From NCBI GenBank assembly GCA_031289875.1, contig JAITOO010000091.1, forward strand, positions 1 to 13,956: DNA of 13,956 nt. The letters run 5' to 3'. The position numbers were made by a program, and so were the translations under genes. Positions 1 through 7,793 of this stretch are shown in pieces (within the stretch, counting starts at the first letter, position 1; each line of letters opens with the position of its first letter). The notes under the pieces are model-generated. The model searched no databases, had not been told where the DNA came from, and was given only the letters and a program-made list of their open reading frames with translations. Source of the DNA: Flavobacteriaceae bacterium. Its GTDB lineage: Bacteria > Bacteroidota > Bacteroidia > Flavobacteriales > Weeksellaceae.

Positions 1-1610
1 TTTTCTTTCTCGCCTTTCTTTTTTCCTCTGAAATAATCGTAACCGAAAAATACGACGAGCAAAACAAGAATAATCCAGCCATAATTGGTTTTCTCGCTGA
101 GCGAAACACCGTTGTTCGGGATGCGGAACATTCTGTCCCACCGAATTTTACGCTCCGCAGGGTGTCCGTATCGGTCATTTTCAAAAGCGCCCTGCAAACT
201 AAACCATGTAAACACAGGCTTGCCGATAATATGGTCTTCGGGAACATAGCCGAAATATCTGCTGTCCAATGAGTTATCACGATTGTCTCCCATCATCCAA
301 TAATAATTCTGTTTGAAAGTGTAGGTATTCGCAGGCACATCGTTGATATAGAATTGATTTCCATTGATTTTCAAATCGTTGTGCTCATAAACTTTGATAA
401 TTTTTTTGTACTGCTCAATATTTTGCGGAGTAAGTTGGATAATATCGCCTTTTTTCGGAAGGGTCAAAGGTCCGTATTGACAGTGATTCCAGCCACTATT
501 AATCGGAAAAATGGAATTGGTCGTATCAATTTTTTGGGAATAGTCAAAATGAGTAACTTCTGTTATTCCTTTGGGGGTAACTATCTGAACGATAGAATCT
601 ACCGTATTCAGATTGGCTTTTAATTTTGCGACATTTTCTTTGGTCAGACCCTCAAAAATATATTCTCTTTTGTTGGAATCCTCAGACGGAATCACCTCAC
701 CATAAGGCGTATAGCCGAAAAGTTGCATAACTCTGTCGTTTCCGATGCCTATTTCATTGGTAAAGACCTTGTAACGCCTTTGCTGTTCTTCGTCGGGCGA
801 GATTTTTTCCGGCTGTCCGTTGATGTACAGATTGTTGTTAATTATTTGGATTTTATCTCCCGGAACGCCGACGCACCGCTTCACATAAGGATCTTTGCGG
901 TCAATCGCAGCGTGGAGCGAGTCGGGAGGATAGTTAAACACCACAATATCATAGCGTTCCACTTTTTCCCAGCCCGGAAGCCGCATATACGGCAGGCGAA
1001 TGTCATTGATATAAGAATCAGGCTGATTTTGAGGGCTTGACCCTCCAAAAAAGAATATTTTGTTTTGCAGGAAAGGCAGCGCCGCAGGAGTCATCGGAAT
1101 GCGCACGCCGTAGTTTAATTTGCTCACAAAGAGGAAATCTCCGACCAAAAGTGTCCGTTCCATAGAACCGGTTGGAATTGTAAACGGCTGAATGATAAAG
1201 GCATGGATAATCGTGGCAAAAATCACGGCATACAAAACTGCCGAAATCAGGGTTTCTTTGCGCGCTTCTTTGCCGGTGTATTGTGTCTGAGGCGAATAGT
1301 TGAGGTACGCCAGAAAAACAAAGGAAAAGAAAAATGCCAAAACCGCATCTAAAAAGGAGCGGCGACCGAAATGTCTTACGAAATCCACGAGAATGATGGC
1401 TGCCATAATCCACCCGACAATCGGAATGAAAACAATGATAATCCACCACCAGGGACGGTGAATAATTTTCAGGGTAGCTAAAATATTATAAACGGGAATC
1501 AAGGCTTCCCATGCTTTTCGTCCTGCTTTTTGAAACAATTTCCACGTTGTTGCAAAGTACAAAACATTGGCAACCACTGCAAAAATCGAATAATCTTGTA
1601 ATGTGTACAT
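1..1610 (-). CDS. lepB: Signal peptidase I, partial (C-terminus beyond the left edge)
   Basis: Membrane-bound serine protease that cuts signal peptides from proteins leaving through Sec or Tat. The frame is open from the ATG at 1608-1610 to the edge, at least 536 residues against about 324 in E. coli. Visible motifs: catalytic Ser149 in TIPTGSMERTLLVGDF, general-base Lys244 in YVKRCVGVPGD, and the family box MMGDNRDNSLDSRYFG starting at residue 439. The N-terminus has several hydrophobic segments (roughly 8-22, 53-76, 88-104, 121-141). The first part (WEALIPVYN, then HRPWWW and a hydrophobic run) resembles the small membrane domain DUF5684. A last membrane segment (WIILVLLVVFFGYDYF) and a lysine-rich tail sit at the very edge, so little is missing. 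The catalytic domain is enlarged between Ser and Lys and between Lys and the GDN box, as I recall for flavobacterial LepB. It lies downstream of dapB with its own candidate promoter. Function is certain; exact length is not. Confidence 0.95.
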   Translation of the reverse strand, partial: MYTLQDYSIFAVVANVLYFATTWKLFQKAGRKAWEALIPVYNILATLKIIHRPWWWIIIVFIPIVGWIMAAIILVDFVRHFGRRSFLDAVLAFFFSFVFLAYLNYSPQTQYTGKEARKETLISAVLYAVIFATIIHAFIIQPFTIPTGSMERTLLVGDFLFVSKLNYGVRIPMTPAALPFLQNKIFFFGGSSPQNQPDSYINDIRLPYMRLPGWEKVERYDIVVFNYPPDSLHAAIDRKDPYVKRCVGVPGDKIQIINNNLYINGQPEKISPDEEQQRRYKVFTNEIGIGNDRVMQLFGYTPYGEVIPSEDSNKREYIFEGLTKENVAKLKANLNTVDSIVQIVTPKGITEVTHFDYSQKIDTTNSIFPINSGWNHCQYGPLTLPKKGDIIQLTPQNIEQYKKIIKVYEHNDLKINGNQFYINDVPANTYTFKQNYYWMMGDNRDNSLDSRYFGYVPEDHIIGKPVFTWFSLQGAFENDRYGHPAERKIRWDRMFRIPNNGVSLSEKTNYGWIILVLLVVFFGYDYFRGKKKGEKE

Positions 1611-1633
1611 TTGAAATTTTGTAAAATCAAGGT

Positions 1634-1663
1634 CAAAAATAGTAATTATTGGGCAAATAGCAA
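1634..1663 (-). promoter_or_regulatory. Candidate promoter of lepB
   Basis: Read on the minus strand, TATTTTTG (1634-1641) matches the Bacteroidota -7 element TAnnTTTG, with TTG (1661-1663) 19 bases upstream. It ends 23 bases before the lepB ATG, which suggests lepB can be transcribed separately from dapB. This rests on sequence match only. Confidence 0.5.
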
Positions 1664-1739
1664 TTAAAATTTAACAATTTTAGCATTGCGCAGATTCAAT
1701 AAACTATAGACAGTAAATCAAATATTTAAATCATCTATC

Positions 1740-1754
1740 AATCAATCATTGATT
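1740..1754. repeat. 15-bp palindrome just after dapB
   Basis: AATCAAT-C-ATTGATT is a perfect palindrome with 7-bp arms, lying two bases beyond the dapB stop codon. It may be a 3' end or pausing structure for dapB. The one-base spacing is too tight for a normal RNA hairpin loop and there is no clear U-tract, so a termination role is doubtful. The rest of the 1664-1739 gap is AT-rich with nothing else I can identify. Confidence 0.3.
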
Positions 1755-1756
1755 TT

Positions 1757-2461
1757 CTAATTAAAGCCCAAAACATCTTTCATTGAAAAAACGCCGTGTT
1801 TGCCAATGAGCCATTTCGCAGCCAGCAATGCGCCCATAGCAAAGCCTTTCCGAGAGTGAGCCGTGTGTTTGATTTCGATTTCATCAACCTCTGAAGAATA
1901 CAAAGTTAGATGTGTACCCGCCACATTTTCAATTCTTTTGGCTTCGATTCCGAGCAGATTGCCTTCTGTTTTTTCGGATAATTTCCAGTCATCGAAACCA
2001 TAAATCGGAAGGATGCTTTCCGCCAGCGTGATTGCTGTTCCGCTCGGAGCGTCTTTTTTTTCCGTATGATGAATTTCTTCCAGACGAACGCTATATTCAG
2101 GATATTTCTGCATGATTTCTGCCACACGCTTGTTGATTTCAAAAAACAAATTCACGCCCAAACTGTAATTGGAAGCGTATAAAAATGCGCCGTTCAGTTT
2201 CCTGCAAATTTCCAGAGTTTCCGGAAGTTTGTCTAACCAAGCCGTTGTGCCGCAAACCACAGGCAATCCGATTTCCAGACAGGCTTTTACATTTTCAAAT
2301 GCGGAGGCAGGCGTGGTAAATTCTATGGCAACGTCTGCGCCGTTGATATTTTTTTGAGCAGGTTTTTCTTCCAATTTGGCGGTTATAATATGTCCTTGAG
2401 CCACTGCTATTTTTTCAATTGCCTTGCCCATTTTCCCATATCCTACTAATGCTATTTTCAT
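1757..2461 (-). CDS. dapB: 4-hydroxy-tetrahydrodipicolinate reductase
   Basis: Cytosolic NAD(P)H-dependent reductase that makes tetrahydrodipicolinate in the diaminopimelate/lysine pathway, feeding peptidoglycan and protein synthesis. The protein has 234 residues, typical for the short Bacteroidota form (E. coli has 273). The Rossmann glycine motif VGYGKMGKAIE is at residues 6-16. CGTTAW at 70-75 lies in the nucleotide and substrate cleft. The family signature HHTEKKDAPSGTA is at 131-143 and includes the catalytic His pair and the Lys. NYSLGVNLFFEIN near 98-110 is the other conserved stretch. The ATG at 2459-2461 puts the glycine motif at the usual distance from the start. lepB follows on the same strand after about 146 bases; upstream the gene diverges from the lipoprotein-desulfurase unit. 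Confidence 0.97.
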   Translation of the reverse strand: MKIALVGYGKMGKAIEKIAVAQGHIITAKLEEKPAQKNINGADVAIEFTTPASAFENVKACLEIGLPVVCGTTAWLDKLPETLEICRKLNGAFLYASNYSLGVNLFFEINKRVAEIMQKYPEYSVRLEEIHHTEKKDAPSGTAITLAESILPIYGFDDWKLSEKTEGNLLGIEAKRIENVAGTHLTLYSSEVDEIEIKHTAHSRKGFAMGALLAAKWLIGKHGVFSMKDVLGFN

Positions 2462-2483
2462 TGTAATTTTTGATTTAATTTTT

Positions 2484-2491
2484 CAAAAGTA
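2484..2491 (-). promoter_or_regulatory. Candidate -7 element for dapB
   Basis: On the minus strand TACTTTTG is an exact TAnnTTTG match, 22 bases before the dapB ATG. The nearest upstream TTG (2506-2508) is only 14 bases away, shorter than usual, so the -33 part is unconvincing. Confidence 0.4.
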
Positions 2492-2549
2492 AGAAAATTT
2501 GCTGACAACAGAATTTCATTTTTTTCTTAGCAAATTAATTTTTTTTCAC

Positions 2550-2557
2550 TAATTTTG
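2550..2557 (+). promoter_or_regulatory. Candidate -7 element for the lipoprotein-desulfurase unit
   Basis: TAATTTTG matches TAnnTTTG exactly and ends only 7 bases before the ATG at 2565. If used, transcription would begin at or within a few bases of the start codon, giving a leaderless or nearly leaderless message. No clear -33 TTG is present at the expected distance. The intergenic region 2462-2564 therefore seems to hold two back-to-back promoters. Confidence 0.45.
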
Positions 2558-2564
2558 TTGAATT

Positions 2565-3056
2565 ATGGGAAGTTTAGTTAAAAAAACGGCGTTTTTTTTC
2601 ACAGTTTTGCTGATGACGGCAGGCTGCGGCACACCTAAAGCACAAAATAACTTTACGGAAAAAACTATAATGGAAAATACGGCTATGGATTTTAAAGTGT
2701 TGAGCTCAGGAGCTTATGGCGGAATAGAAAATATTGTGAATCAGTTGGTTAATGATGAAGTTGAATACAACCGATTGTTTTCTCAGGTGGCAGCCCGTCG
2801 TTTTCCTGTGGAATATCCTGAATATCAAGAATCTAAAAGTTATGTTTTCATTGCTTTCGGCAAAAAATCAAGCGGCGGATTGAATTATGAAACATCAAAT
2901 GTAGAACAAAACGGAGAAAATCTGGTCGTTACGCTGAAACTAAAACCCAAATCCAGATTCAGTACGATGGCAATTGCGTTTCCTTATATCGTGTTGGAAA
3001 TCAATAAAACAGTTGCAAAAAGTTTAGTAATAAATTATGAAGAAATGTCAGAATGA
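2565..3056 (+). CDS. Small lipoprotein with a PrcB-like domain
   Basis: Probable exported lipoprotein of 163 residues and unknown cellular role. The N-terminus is a type II signal peptide: Lys6-Lys7, a hydrophobic core (about residues 8-18) and the lipobox-like MTAGC with Cys21 as the likely lipidated residue. Position -3 is Thr rather than the usual Leu or Val, a slightly atypical box. The mature part (about 45-145) resembles the C-terminal domain of the PrcB family, named after a subunit of the Treponema denticola dentilisin protease complex. The clues are YVFIAFGKKSSGGLNYE, then an alternating beta strand (LVVTLKLKP) and FPYIVLEINK. I recognise this by pattern and cannot run a profile search. 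No protease gene lies nearby, so the family name does not indicate a partner here. The stop codon overlaps the start of the next gene (ATGA), indicating one transcript and possibly coupled translation. Confidence 0.8.
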   Translation: MGSLVKKTAFFFTVLLMTAGCGTPKAQNNFTEKTIMENTAMDFKVLSSGAYGGIENIVNQLVNDEVEYNRLFSQVAARRFPVEYPEYQESKSYVFIAFGKKSSGGLNYETSNVEQNGENLVVTLKLKPKSRFSTMAIAFPYIVLEINKTVAKSLVINYEEMSE

Positions 3057-4189
3057 AAAAGGTGTATTTGGACAATGCGGCTTCCACGCAGATTGACGAC
3101 CGAGTGGTAGATGTGATGATAGCTTCTATGAAAGAAGATATCGGAAATCCTTCTGCTACACACAGTTATGGACAGGAAGGCAAATCCAAAATAGAATGGG
3201 TAAGAAAAAATATTGCCCGCCTGCTCAACGTTTCCGCCTCTGAAATCATTTTCACTTCGGGGGGAACGGAATCTAACAATCTGATTATCCGATCTTGCGT
3301 AGAAGATTTAGGAGTGAAACGCATCATCACTTCTCCGCTTGAACACAAATGCGTGTTGGAAACCGTGCGCAATTTGAAAGAAAAACATCGCGATTTGGAG
3401 TTGATTTTTCTGCCGGTCAAAAACCATAAAGGAGATTTGGATTTTGACTTTTTGGAAGAAGAATTGAAGAATGAAAAATTTACGCTGGTTTCGCTGATGC
3501 ACGCCAACAACGAAGTTGGTAATTTGACGGATATTAAATTTGCCGCTGATTTGTGCAAGAAGTATAATGCTCTGTTTCACTCAGATACAGTGCAGACGAT
3601 GGCGCATTATGCGCTGGATTTTTCCGAAATTCCGTTGGATTTTGCGGCGTGCAGTGCGCACAAATTCCACGGTCCGAAAGGGGCGGGAATTGCTTTTATC
3701 CGCAAATCAACGGGTTTGAAAGGGGTTATCACGGGCGGTGCGCAAGAACGCAATCTGCGCGCAGGAACGGAAAATGTCTATGGAATTATCGGACTGGGAA
3801 AGGCTTTTGAGTTGTCAATCAGCGAATTGGAGGAACGGAAATCCAAGATTGAAAAATTAAAAAAATACGCAATACAACAATTAAAAACTAATTTTCCCGA
3901 AATCAAATTCAACGGATACAGCGAAGATTTAGAGAAGAGCATTTACACTCTGCTCAGCGTTTTATTTCCTTTTCCAAACACAATGGTCGGCTTTCAGCTT
4001 GATTTAAAGGGAATTGCAGTTTCGCAAGGAAGCGCTTGTGCTTCGGGAGCGGCGAAGCCGTCCAATACCATGTTGCAGTTATATTCGTCTGAGGAACTGG
4101 AAAATACAACTACGCTTCGGATTTCTTTCAGTCATTATAATACCCAAAGTGATGTAGATGAGTTAGTTAATGCTTTGAAAGAAATTTAG
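3053..4189 (+). CDS. Cysteine desulfurase, NifS/IscS type
   Basis: Cytosolic PLP enzyme that takes sulfur from L-cysteine to give alanine and an enzyme-bound persulfide, used for Fe-S clusters, thiolated tRNA or other sulfur cofactors. The length of 378 residues fits the group I (NifS/IscS) class. YLDNAAST is at 5-12, TSGGTESNN at 68-76, His98 in SPLEHK, and the PLP-ring contacts Asp178 and Gln181 are in HSDTVQ. Lys204 in SAHKFHGPKG forms the Schiff base. Catalytic Cys329 sits in SQGSACASG within a mobile-loop context typical of this class; SufS-type enzymes have a different, tighter loop. No iscU, sufU or regulator is adjacent, so I do not assign it iscS specifically. Its ATG overlaps the lipoprotein stop by ATGA. 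Confidence 0.95.
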   Translation: MKKVYLDNAASTQIDDRVVDVMIASMKEDIGNPSATHSYGQEGKSKIEWVRKNIARLLNVSASEIIFTSGGTESNNLIIRSCVEDLGVKRIITSPLEHKCVLETVRNLKEKHRDLELIFLPVKNHKGDLDFDFLEEELKNEKFTLVSLMHANNEVGNLTDIKFAADLCKKYNALFHSDTVQTMAHYALDFSEIPLDFAACSAHKFHGPKGAGIAFIRKSTGLKGVITGGAQERNLRAGTENVYGIIGLGKAFELSISELEERKSKIEKLKKYAIQQLKTNFPEIKFNGYSEDLEKSIYTLLSVLFPFPNTMVGFQLDLKGIAVSQGSACASGAAKPSNTMLQLYSSEELENTTTLRISFSHYNTQSDVDELVNALKEI

Positions 4190-4285
4190 AGGACTGTTTG
4201 AAAAAAGTTATAGAAAAATAATTTTATCTTGAAAATATTAAAATCCATACCACTTTAACAATACCAATAATAAAAATGTTTTTCC

Positions 4286-4293
4286 TAACTTTG
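4286..4293 (+). promoter_or_regulatory. Candidate -7 element for the AddA-like gene
   Basis: TAACTTTG is an exact TAnnTTTG match, 22 bases before the ATG at 4316. No good -33 TTG is seen at 17-23 bases upstream. The remainder of 4190-4315 is AT-rich and shows no hairpin terminator for the preceding desulfurase gene. Confidence 0.45.
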
Positions 4294-4315
4294 TTAGGTC
4301 TATTTTTTGAATTTT

Positions 4316-7300
4316 ATGACTTCCAATTACACCATATACAATGCTTCGGCGGGTGCAGGAAAGACCTACACTTTGGTCAAAAATTTCCTGTCGGTTTTGC
4401 TGAAAAATAAAGAACCCGAAGCCGTGAAAACCGTTCTGGCAGTAACTTTCACCAATAAAGCAGCCAACGAAATGAAAGAGCGGATACTTTCTTGTCTCAA
4501 AGATTTTTCCAATGATGACGACTATATTTTCAACAAGACTTTACAACAGATTTCTATAGAGTTGAATATTGATATGACTACGCTTCATCAACGGGCAAAA
4601 AAAAATTTGTTATATCTTCTTCATCATTATTCCCTGCTGAGTATCAGTACGATAGATAAATTTAATGTTCGGTTGATGAAATCTTTTTCCAAAGAATTAG
4701 GATTGTCGCATTCCTTTGGTGTTGAATTAGATACGGCAGATTACCTGAAACAATCTATTGACGAACTGATAGACGTGTTGGGAACAGATAACCCTTTGGC
4801 AGACATTATTTTAGATTATATTTTTTGGAGTTTTGAAAATGAATCGGGAACAGATATTCGCGGAAAACTGTTCACATCTTCCAATAACTTTTTGAATGAA
4901 AATCATTTAGATAGAATTTCCCATATTTCAAAGAAAAATCTCGAAGATTTTAAAAATCTCAAACAAACACTTTATAAACGTCTCATTTACAGCAAAAACC
5001 AAGTTGCTGAATTGACAAAAGAAGCCGTTTCGTTGATAGAAAGCCATGATTTGAAAATTACAGATTTTTATCAAGGAAATAATGGAATGGGTAATCTTTT
5101 TTATAAATTGTTGGACGAAAAGCAGTTACTGAACATTAACTTTTCTTCTTCCCATTATCTGAATTTTTGCGAGAACGAGAAATATACAGCCTCAAAATCT
5201 CCAAAAGAAGCAGATATTCAGGAAATTGCCCCGAAATTAATTAAAACTTTTTATCAAATAAGAGAATTAGTAAAACGGATACGAATTGACGAATCTGTTT
5301 TTAAAAACCTGATTCTCATTGAAGTACAGTCAGAAATCAACAAATTTCTCAGCAATAAAAAAAATGACGATGATGTTTTGTTCCTTTCTGATGTCAATCC
5401 AATGATTTACAAATATTTGCAGGACGAGCCTACGGCTTTCATTTACGAAAAATTGGGTGGAAGATACGAACATTATTTTATCGACGAATTTCAGGACACT
5501 TCGCAGATGCAGTGGAACAATTTCACGCCTTTGATTGACAATGCCAAAGTCTCTGACGGAAACTCAGTTACGCTCGTAGGCGACCCGAAACAGGCAATTT
5601 ACCGCTTCCGTTCGGGCAAGCCCGAAATACTGATAAATTTGATTTCTGATGCCGATAAACAAGGAATTACGGTTAAAACGCTGGAATCCAATTATCGAAG
5701 TTTGCCCAACATCGTAGATTTCAACAATAAATGGTATCAATTTTTAGCTGAAAATATGCCGGAAATTAGAGAAAATCCTGCTTATAAAGAACTTTTCGGA
5801 GCGAAAGCGCAGCAAAAATCCCAAAAATCCGCAGGCGGTCGAGTGCAGGTTTCTTTTGTCCCTAAACCTGATAAAGATTTGGAAGAGAATGAATTAGTCA
5901 AACAAGTCGTTGAAATCGTTGAGGAATGTTTGAAAAACGGTTTTTCACTGAAAGACATTGCGTTGCTGATACGCGAAAAAAAACACAGCTATGCCATAGT
6001 CGAATTTTTAATGGAAAAAGGCTTCCCGATTCTGACGGAAGAAGCCTTGAGCGTTGCTTCGTCTTCGGCGGTGAAAACCTTGATTTCAATGTTCAAATGG
6101 CTTGATAATCCGAAAGATACAGAGCCGCTTGCCCGAATGTTGTACGGCTTGAATCAATTGGGGAAAATCAAAATGGAAGACTATACAACAGAAATGTTGA
6201 AAATCAAAGATTTGAATGTTTTTGAAATTCTAAAATATTTACAATCTCAGTTTGGGTTAAATATTCAATTTAAGCAGGAAAATCATTTAAGTTTTTACGA
6301 TTTCTGCGAAAATTTGATGCGTAAGTTCAACTTTGGCGAAACGGAACAGTTGTATCTTTCCGCTGTTTTGGACTTCGTTTTGCAACTCGAAAAAAATGGA
6401 ATCATTAATTTGAAAGAATTTTTGGAAAATTGGGAGTTGAAAGGCGGAAATTTATCTGTTCGATTTCCGGATAACATGAATGCAATCAGGGTTTTAACCA
6501 TTCACAAATCGAAAGGTTTGGAATTTCCCGTGGTTATCTATCCAATGTTCAAACGCAGAGAAAAACCTGAACCGCACTGGCTTCCGCTTGACGAAAAACT
6601 TTATGGCGGCTTCGACCAATATTACACGGCGAGCATTTCCCATCTCGGCGAAATTTCCGAAGAAATGCAAAAAGTTATTGATAGACAGAAGTTTGAAAAA
6701 GTTGTCGATGAACTTTGTATTCAATATGTTGCAACGACGAGAGCCACCCAGCAATTGTTTTTGTTGGAAGAAGTTGCTGAAAATCAAAAAGAAACAACTC
6801 TGTTAATGAATTTTTTGGAAAGTCGGTTTAATGAAAATTCTTTTGAACTGTATCCTGAAGCGGCAAAACAGAAAATTGAAGAGAAAAAAACAGAGGAAAA
6901 AATCGAAGAAGAGAAAATCTGTTGGATTTCAAATGATTGGAATGACAGAATCAAAGTGAGAACAGAGGCTCGGAAATTTTATTCAGAAGAAAATAAAGAC
7001 ATTCAATTTGGAAACCTCATTCATGCCGTTTTGTCTGAAATCCTTACGGAAAAAGAACTTCCGACGGTTATTAGAAAATATGTCTTGTCGGGAAAAATTG
7101 AAGATTCTCAAAAAAATGAACTTCAAAATCTCATTGTTTCTGTTTTAGAAAATCTGAATTTAGTTCCTTATTTTTCAGATGAATACAACATGTATAACGA
7201 GCGAGAAATCCTTTTTGAAGGCAGCATTTACCGCCCCGACCGTCTGGCAGAAAAAAACGGCAGATTTACGATTATTGACTTTAAAACAGGAGCGGAACTG

Positions 7301-7420
7301 CCCAAACATAAAAAGCAAATGGAACAATATACCAAAGTTATGCAATCTTTTGGAAAAGAAGTAGATACGAGAATTTTAGTCTATATTGACAAAAAAAACA
7401 CAAAAATTGACAATTTTTGA
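4316..7420 (+). CDS. addA: AddA/RecB-type UvrD-family helicase with C-terminal nuclease
   Basis: Probable helicase-nuclease subunit for processing double-strand breaks in RecA recombination. It has 1034 residues. Superfamily 1A helicase motifs appear in order: Walker A NASAGAGKT (9-17), motif Ia AVTFTNKAANEMKER (42-56), motif II DEFQDT (390-395), motif III VGDPKQAIYRFR (421-432), motif IV SNYRSLPN (458-465), motif V TIHKSKGLEFP (728-738) and motif VI YVATTRA (804-810). A Lys/Glu-rich linker (about 850-870) leads to a PD-(D/E)xK nuclease: His903 in FGNLIHAVLSE, Asp975 in YRPDRL, Asp988-Phe-Lys990, and QMEQY after it. The nuclease residues are all present, so it should cut DNA. The ATG at 4316 is preferred over a TTG nine bases upstream because it gives the normal distance to Walker A and follows a promoter match. 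AddA from AddAB and Bacteroidota RecB-like proteins look alike; the gene symbol is by family. No AddB partner is next to it. Confidence 0.9.
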   Translation: MTSNYTIYNASAGAGKTYTLVKNFLSVLLKNKEPEAVKTVLAVTFTNKAANEMKERILSCLKDFSNDDDYIFNKTLQQISIELNIDMTTLHQRAKKNLLYLLHHYSLLSISTIDKFNVRLMKSFSKELGLSHSFGVELDTADYLKQSIDELIDVLGTDNPLADIILDYIFWSFENESGTDIRGKLFTSSNNFLNENHLDRISHISKKNLEDFKNLKQTLYKRLIYSKNQVAELTKEAVSLIESHDLKITDFYQGNNGMGNLFYKLLDEKQLLNINFSSSHYLNFCENEKYTASKSPKEADIQEIAPKLIKTFYQIRELVKRIRIDESVFKNLILIEVQSEINKFLSNKKNDDDVLFLSDVNPMIYKYLQDEPTAFIYEKLGGRYEHYFIDEFQDTSQMQWNNFTPLIDNAKVSDGNSVTLVGDPKQAIYRFRSGKPEILINLISDADKQGITVKTLESNYRSLPNIVDFNNKWYQFLAENMPEIRENPAYKELFGAKAQQKSQKSAGGRVQVSFVPKPDKDLEENELVKQVVEIVEECLKNGFSLKDIALLIREKKHSYAIVEFLMEKGFPILTEEALSVASSSAVKTLISMFKWLDNPKDTEPLARMLYGLNQLGKIKMEDYTTEMLKIKDLNVFEILKYLQSQFGLNIQFKQENHLSFYDFCENLMRKFNFGETEQLYLSAVLDFVLQLEKNGIINLKEFLENWELKGGNLSVRFPDNMNAIRVLTIHKSKGLEFPVVIYPMFKRREKPEPHWLPLDEKLYGGFDQYYTASISHLGEISEEMQKVIDRQKFEKVVDELCIQYVATTRATQQLFLLEEVAENQKETTLLMNFLESRFNENSFELYPEAAKQKIEEKKTEEKIEEEKICWISNDWNDRIKVRTEARKFYSEENKDIQFGNLIHAVLSEILTEKELPTVIRKYVLSGKIEDSQKNELQNLIVSVLENLNLVPYFSDEYNMYNEREILFEGSIYRPDRLAEKNGRFTIIDFKTGAELPKHKKQMEQYTKVMQSFGKEVDTRILVYIDKKNTKIDNF

Positions 7421-7439
7421 AAAAACCTTATTATATTTG
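7407..7439 (+). promoter_or_regulatory. Candidate promoter for the 54-aa ORF, inside the addA 3' end
   Basis: TTG (7407-7409) and TATATTTG (7432-7439) are separated by 22 bases, within the range for Bacteroidota sigma-ABfr promoters. The TTG lies in the last codons of addA. The -7 element ends 25 bases before the ATG at 7465. Confidence 0.5.
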
Positions 7440-7464
7440 TCATAATTATAAGGCTAATATAGAT

Positions 7465-7629
7465 ATGATAAAGTTATCGTTTAGTAAAGGTGCATTTACC
7501 GCTTTTGTTGGATTGTTTCTGTTACGTTTAACATTAGGGGTGTTATTTGAAAATCCGGCAGTTATTTCAGTAGGAAAAGACTTTTTAGGAATTTCGAGTT
7601 TTTATTTTTTTATTAAATCTTTTAATTAG
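7465..7629 (+). CDS. Small hydrophobic membrane protein, unknown
   Basis: I do not recognise this 54-residue ORF. From the ATG at 7465 it reads MIKLSFSKGAFTAF, then a hydrophobic segment (about residues 10-28, with one Arg inside), a short polar turn (ENPA) and a second hydrophobic stretch (about 33-50) ending in FIKSFN. This suggests one or two membrane passes with a basic N-terminus. An in-frame TTG at 7417 overlapping the addA stop would add 16 residues, but a promoter match lies between the two candidate starts and favours the ATG. Support for it being real: the promoter, a membrane-like composition not expected by chance, and a tidy position between addA and deoD. Against: very short length and no known family. 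Confidence 0.5.
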   Translation: MIKLSFSKGAFTAFVGLFLLRLTLGVLFENPAVISVGKDFLGISSFYFFIKSFN

Positions 7630-7793
7630 GAGAAAAATTTGAGAGTATAAGAAATGTGATTTTGTGAGAGAGAGACAGACTAAAAACGCCTGCCTTATAT
7701 AAGAGTTGCCCTTAGTAAAGTTCTCTTCACACCCTTGTTTCCACAAATATGCGAGTACTGAAAAGATAGTGATAAATATCAGAACTGTGATTT

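Noticed and set aside
354..1040. Two plus-strand open frames of 89 and 105 residues
   Set aside because: Antisense to conserved LepB regions, including the GDN-box neighbourhood and the Lys244 motif, with no promoter or family resemblance.
1018..1449. 143-aa minus-strand open frame
   Set aside because: It lies inside lepB in another frame on the same strand. Its Cys/Phe/Arg-rich product looks like out-of-frame translation, and the lepB frame carries the catalytic motifs.
3166..3580. Minus-strand open frames opposite the cysteine desulfurase
   Set aside because: Low-complexity, Ser- and Phe-rich products antisense to a gene with all its PLP-binding residues in place.
4307..4315. Upstream TTG start for the AddA-like gene
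   Set aside because: It adds only three residues. The ATG at 4316 gives a normal distance to the Walker A motif and a better distance from the promoter match.
7417..7464. TTG start overlapping the addA stop for the small membrane protein
   Set aside because: A promoter -7 match lies within this extension, and the added residues are not hydrophobic or family-like, so the ATG at 7465 is preferred. Coupling to addA through the TTG cannot be fully excluded.
7630..7793. Possible small RNA or tRNA remnant between the 54-aa ORF and deoD
   Set aside because: Only weak imperfect inverted repeats are present, with no cloverleaf, no internal promoter match and no U-tract terminator.
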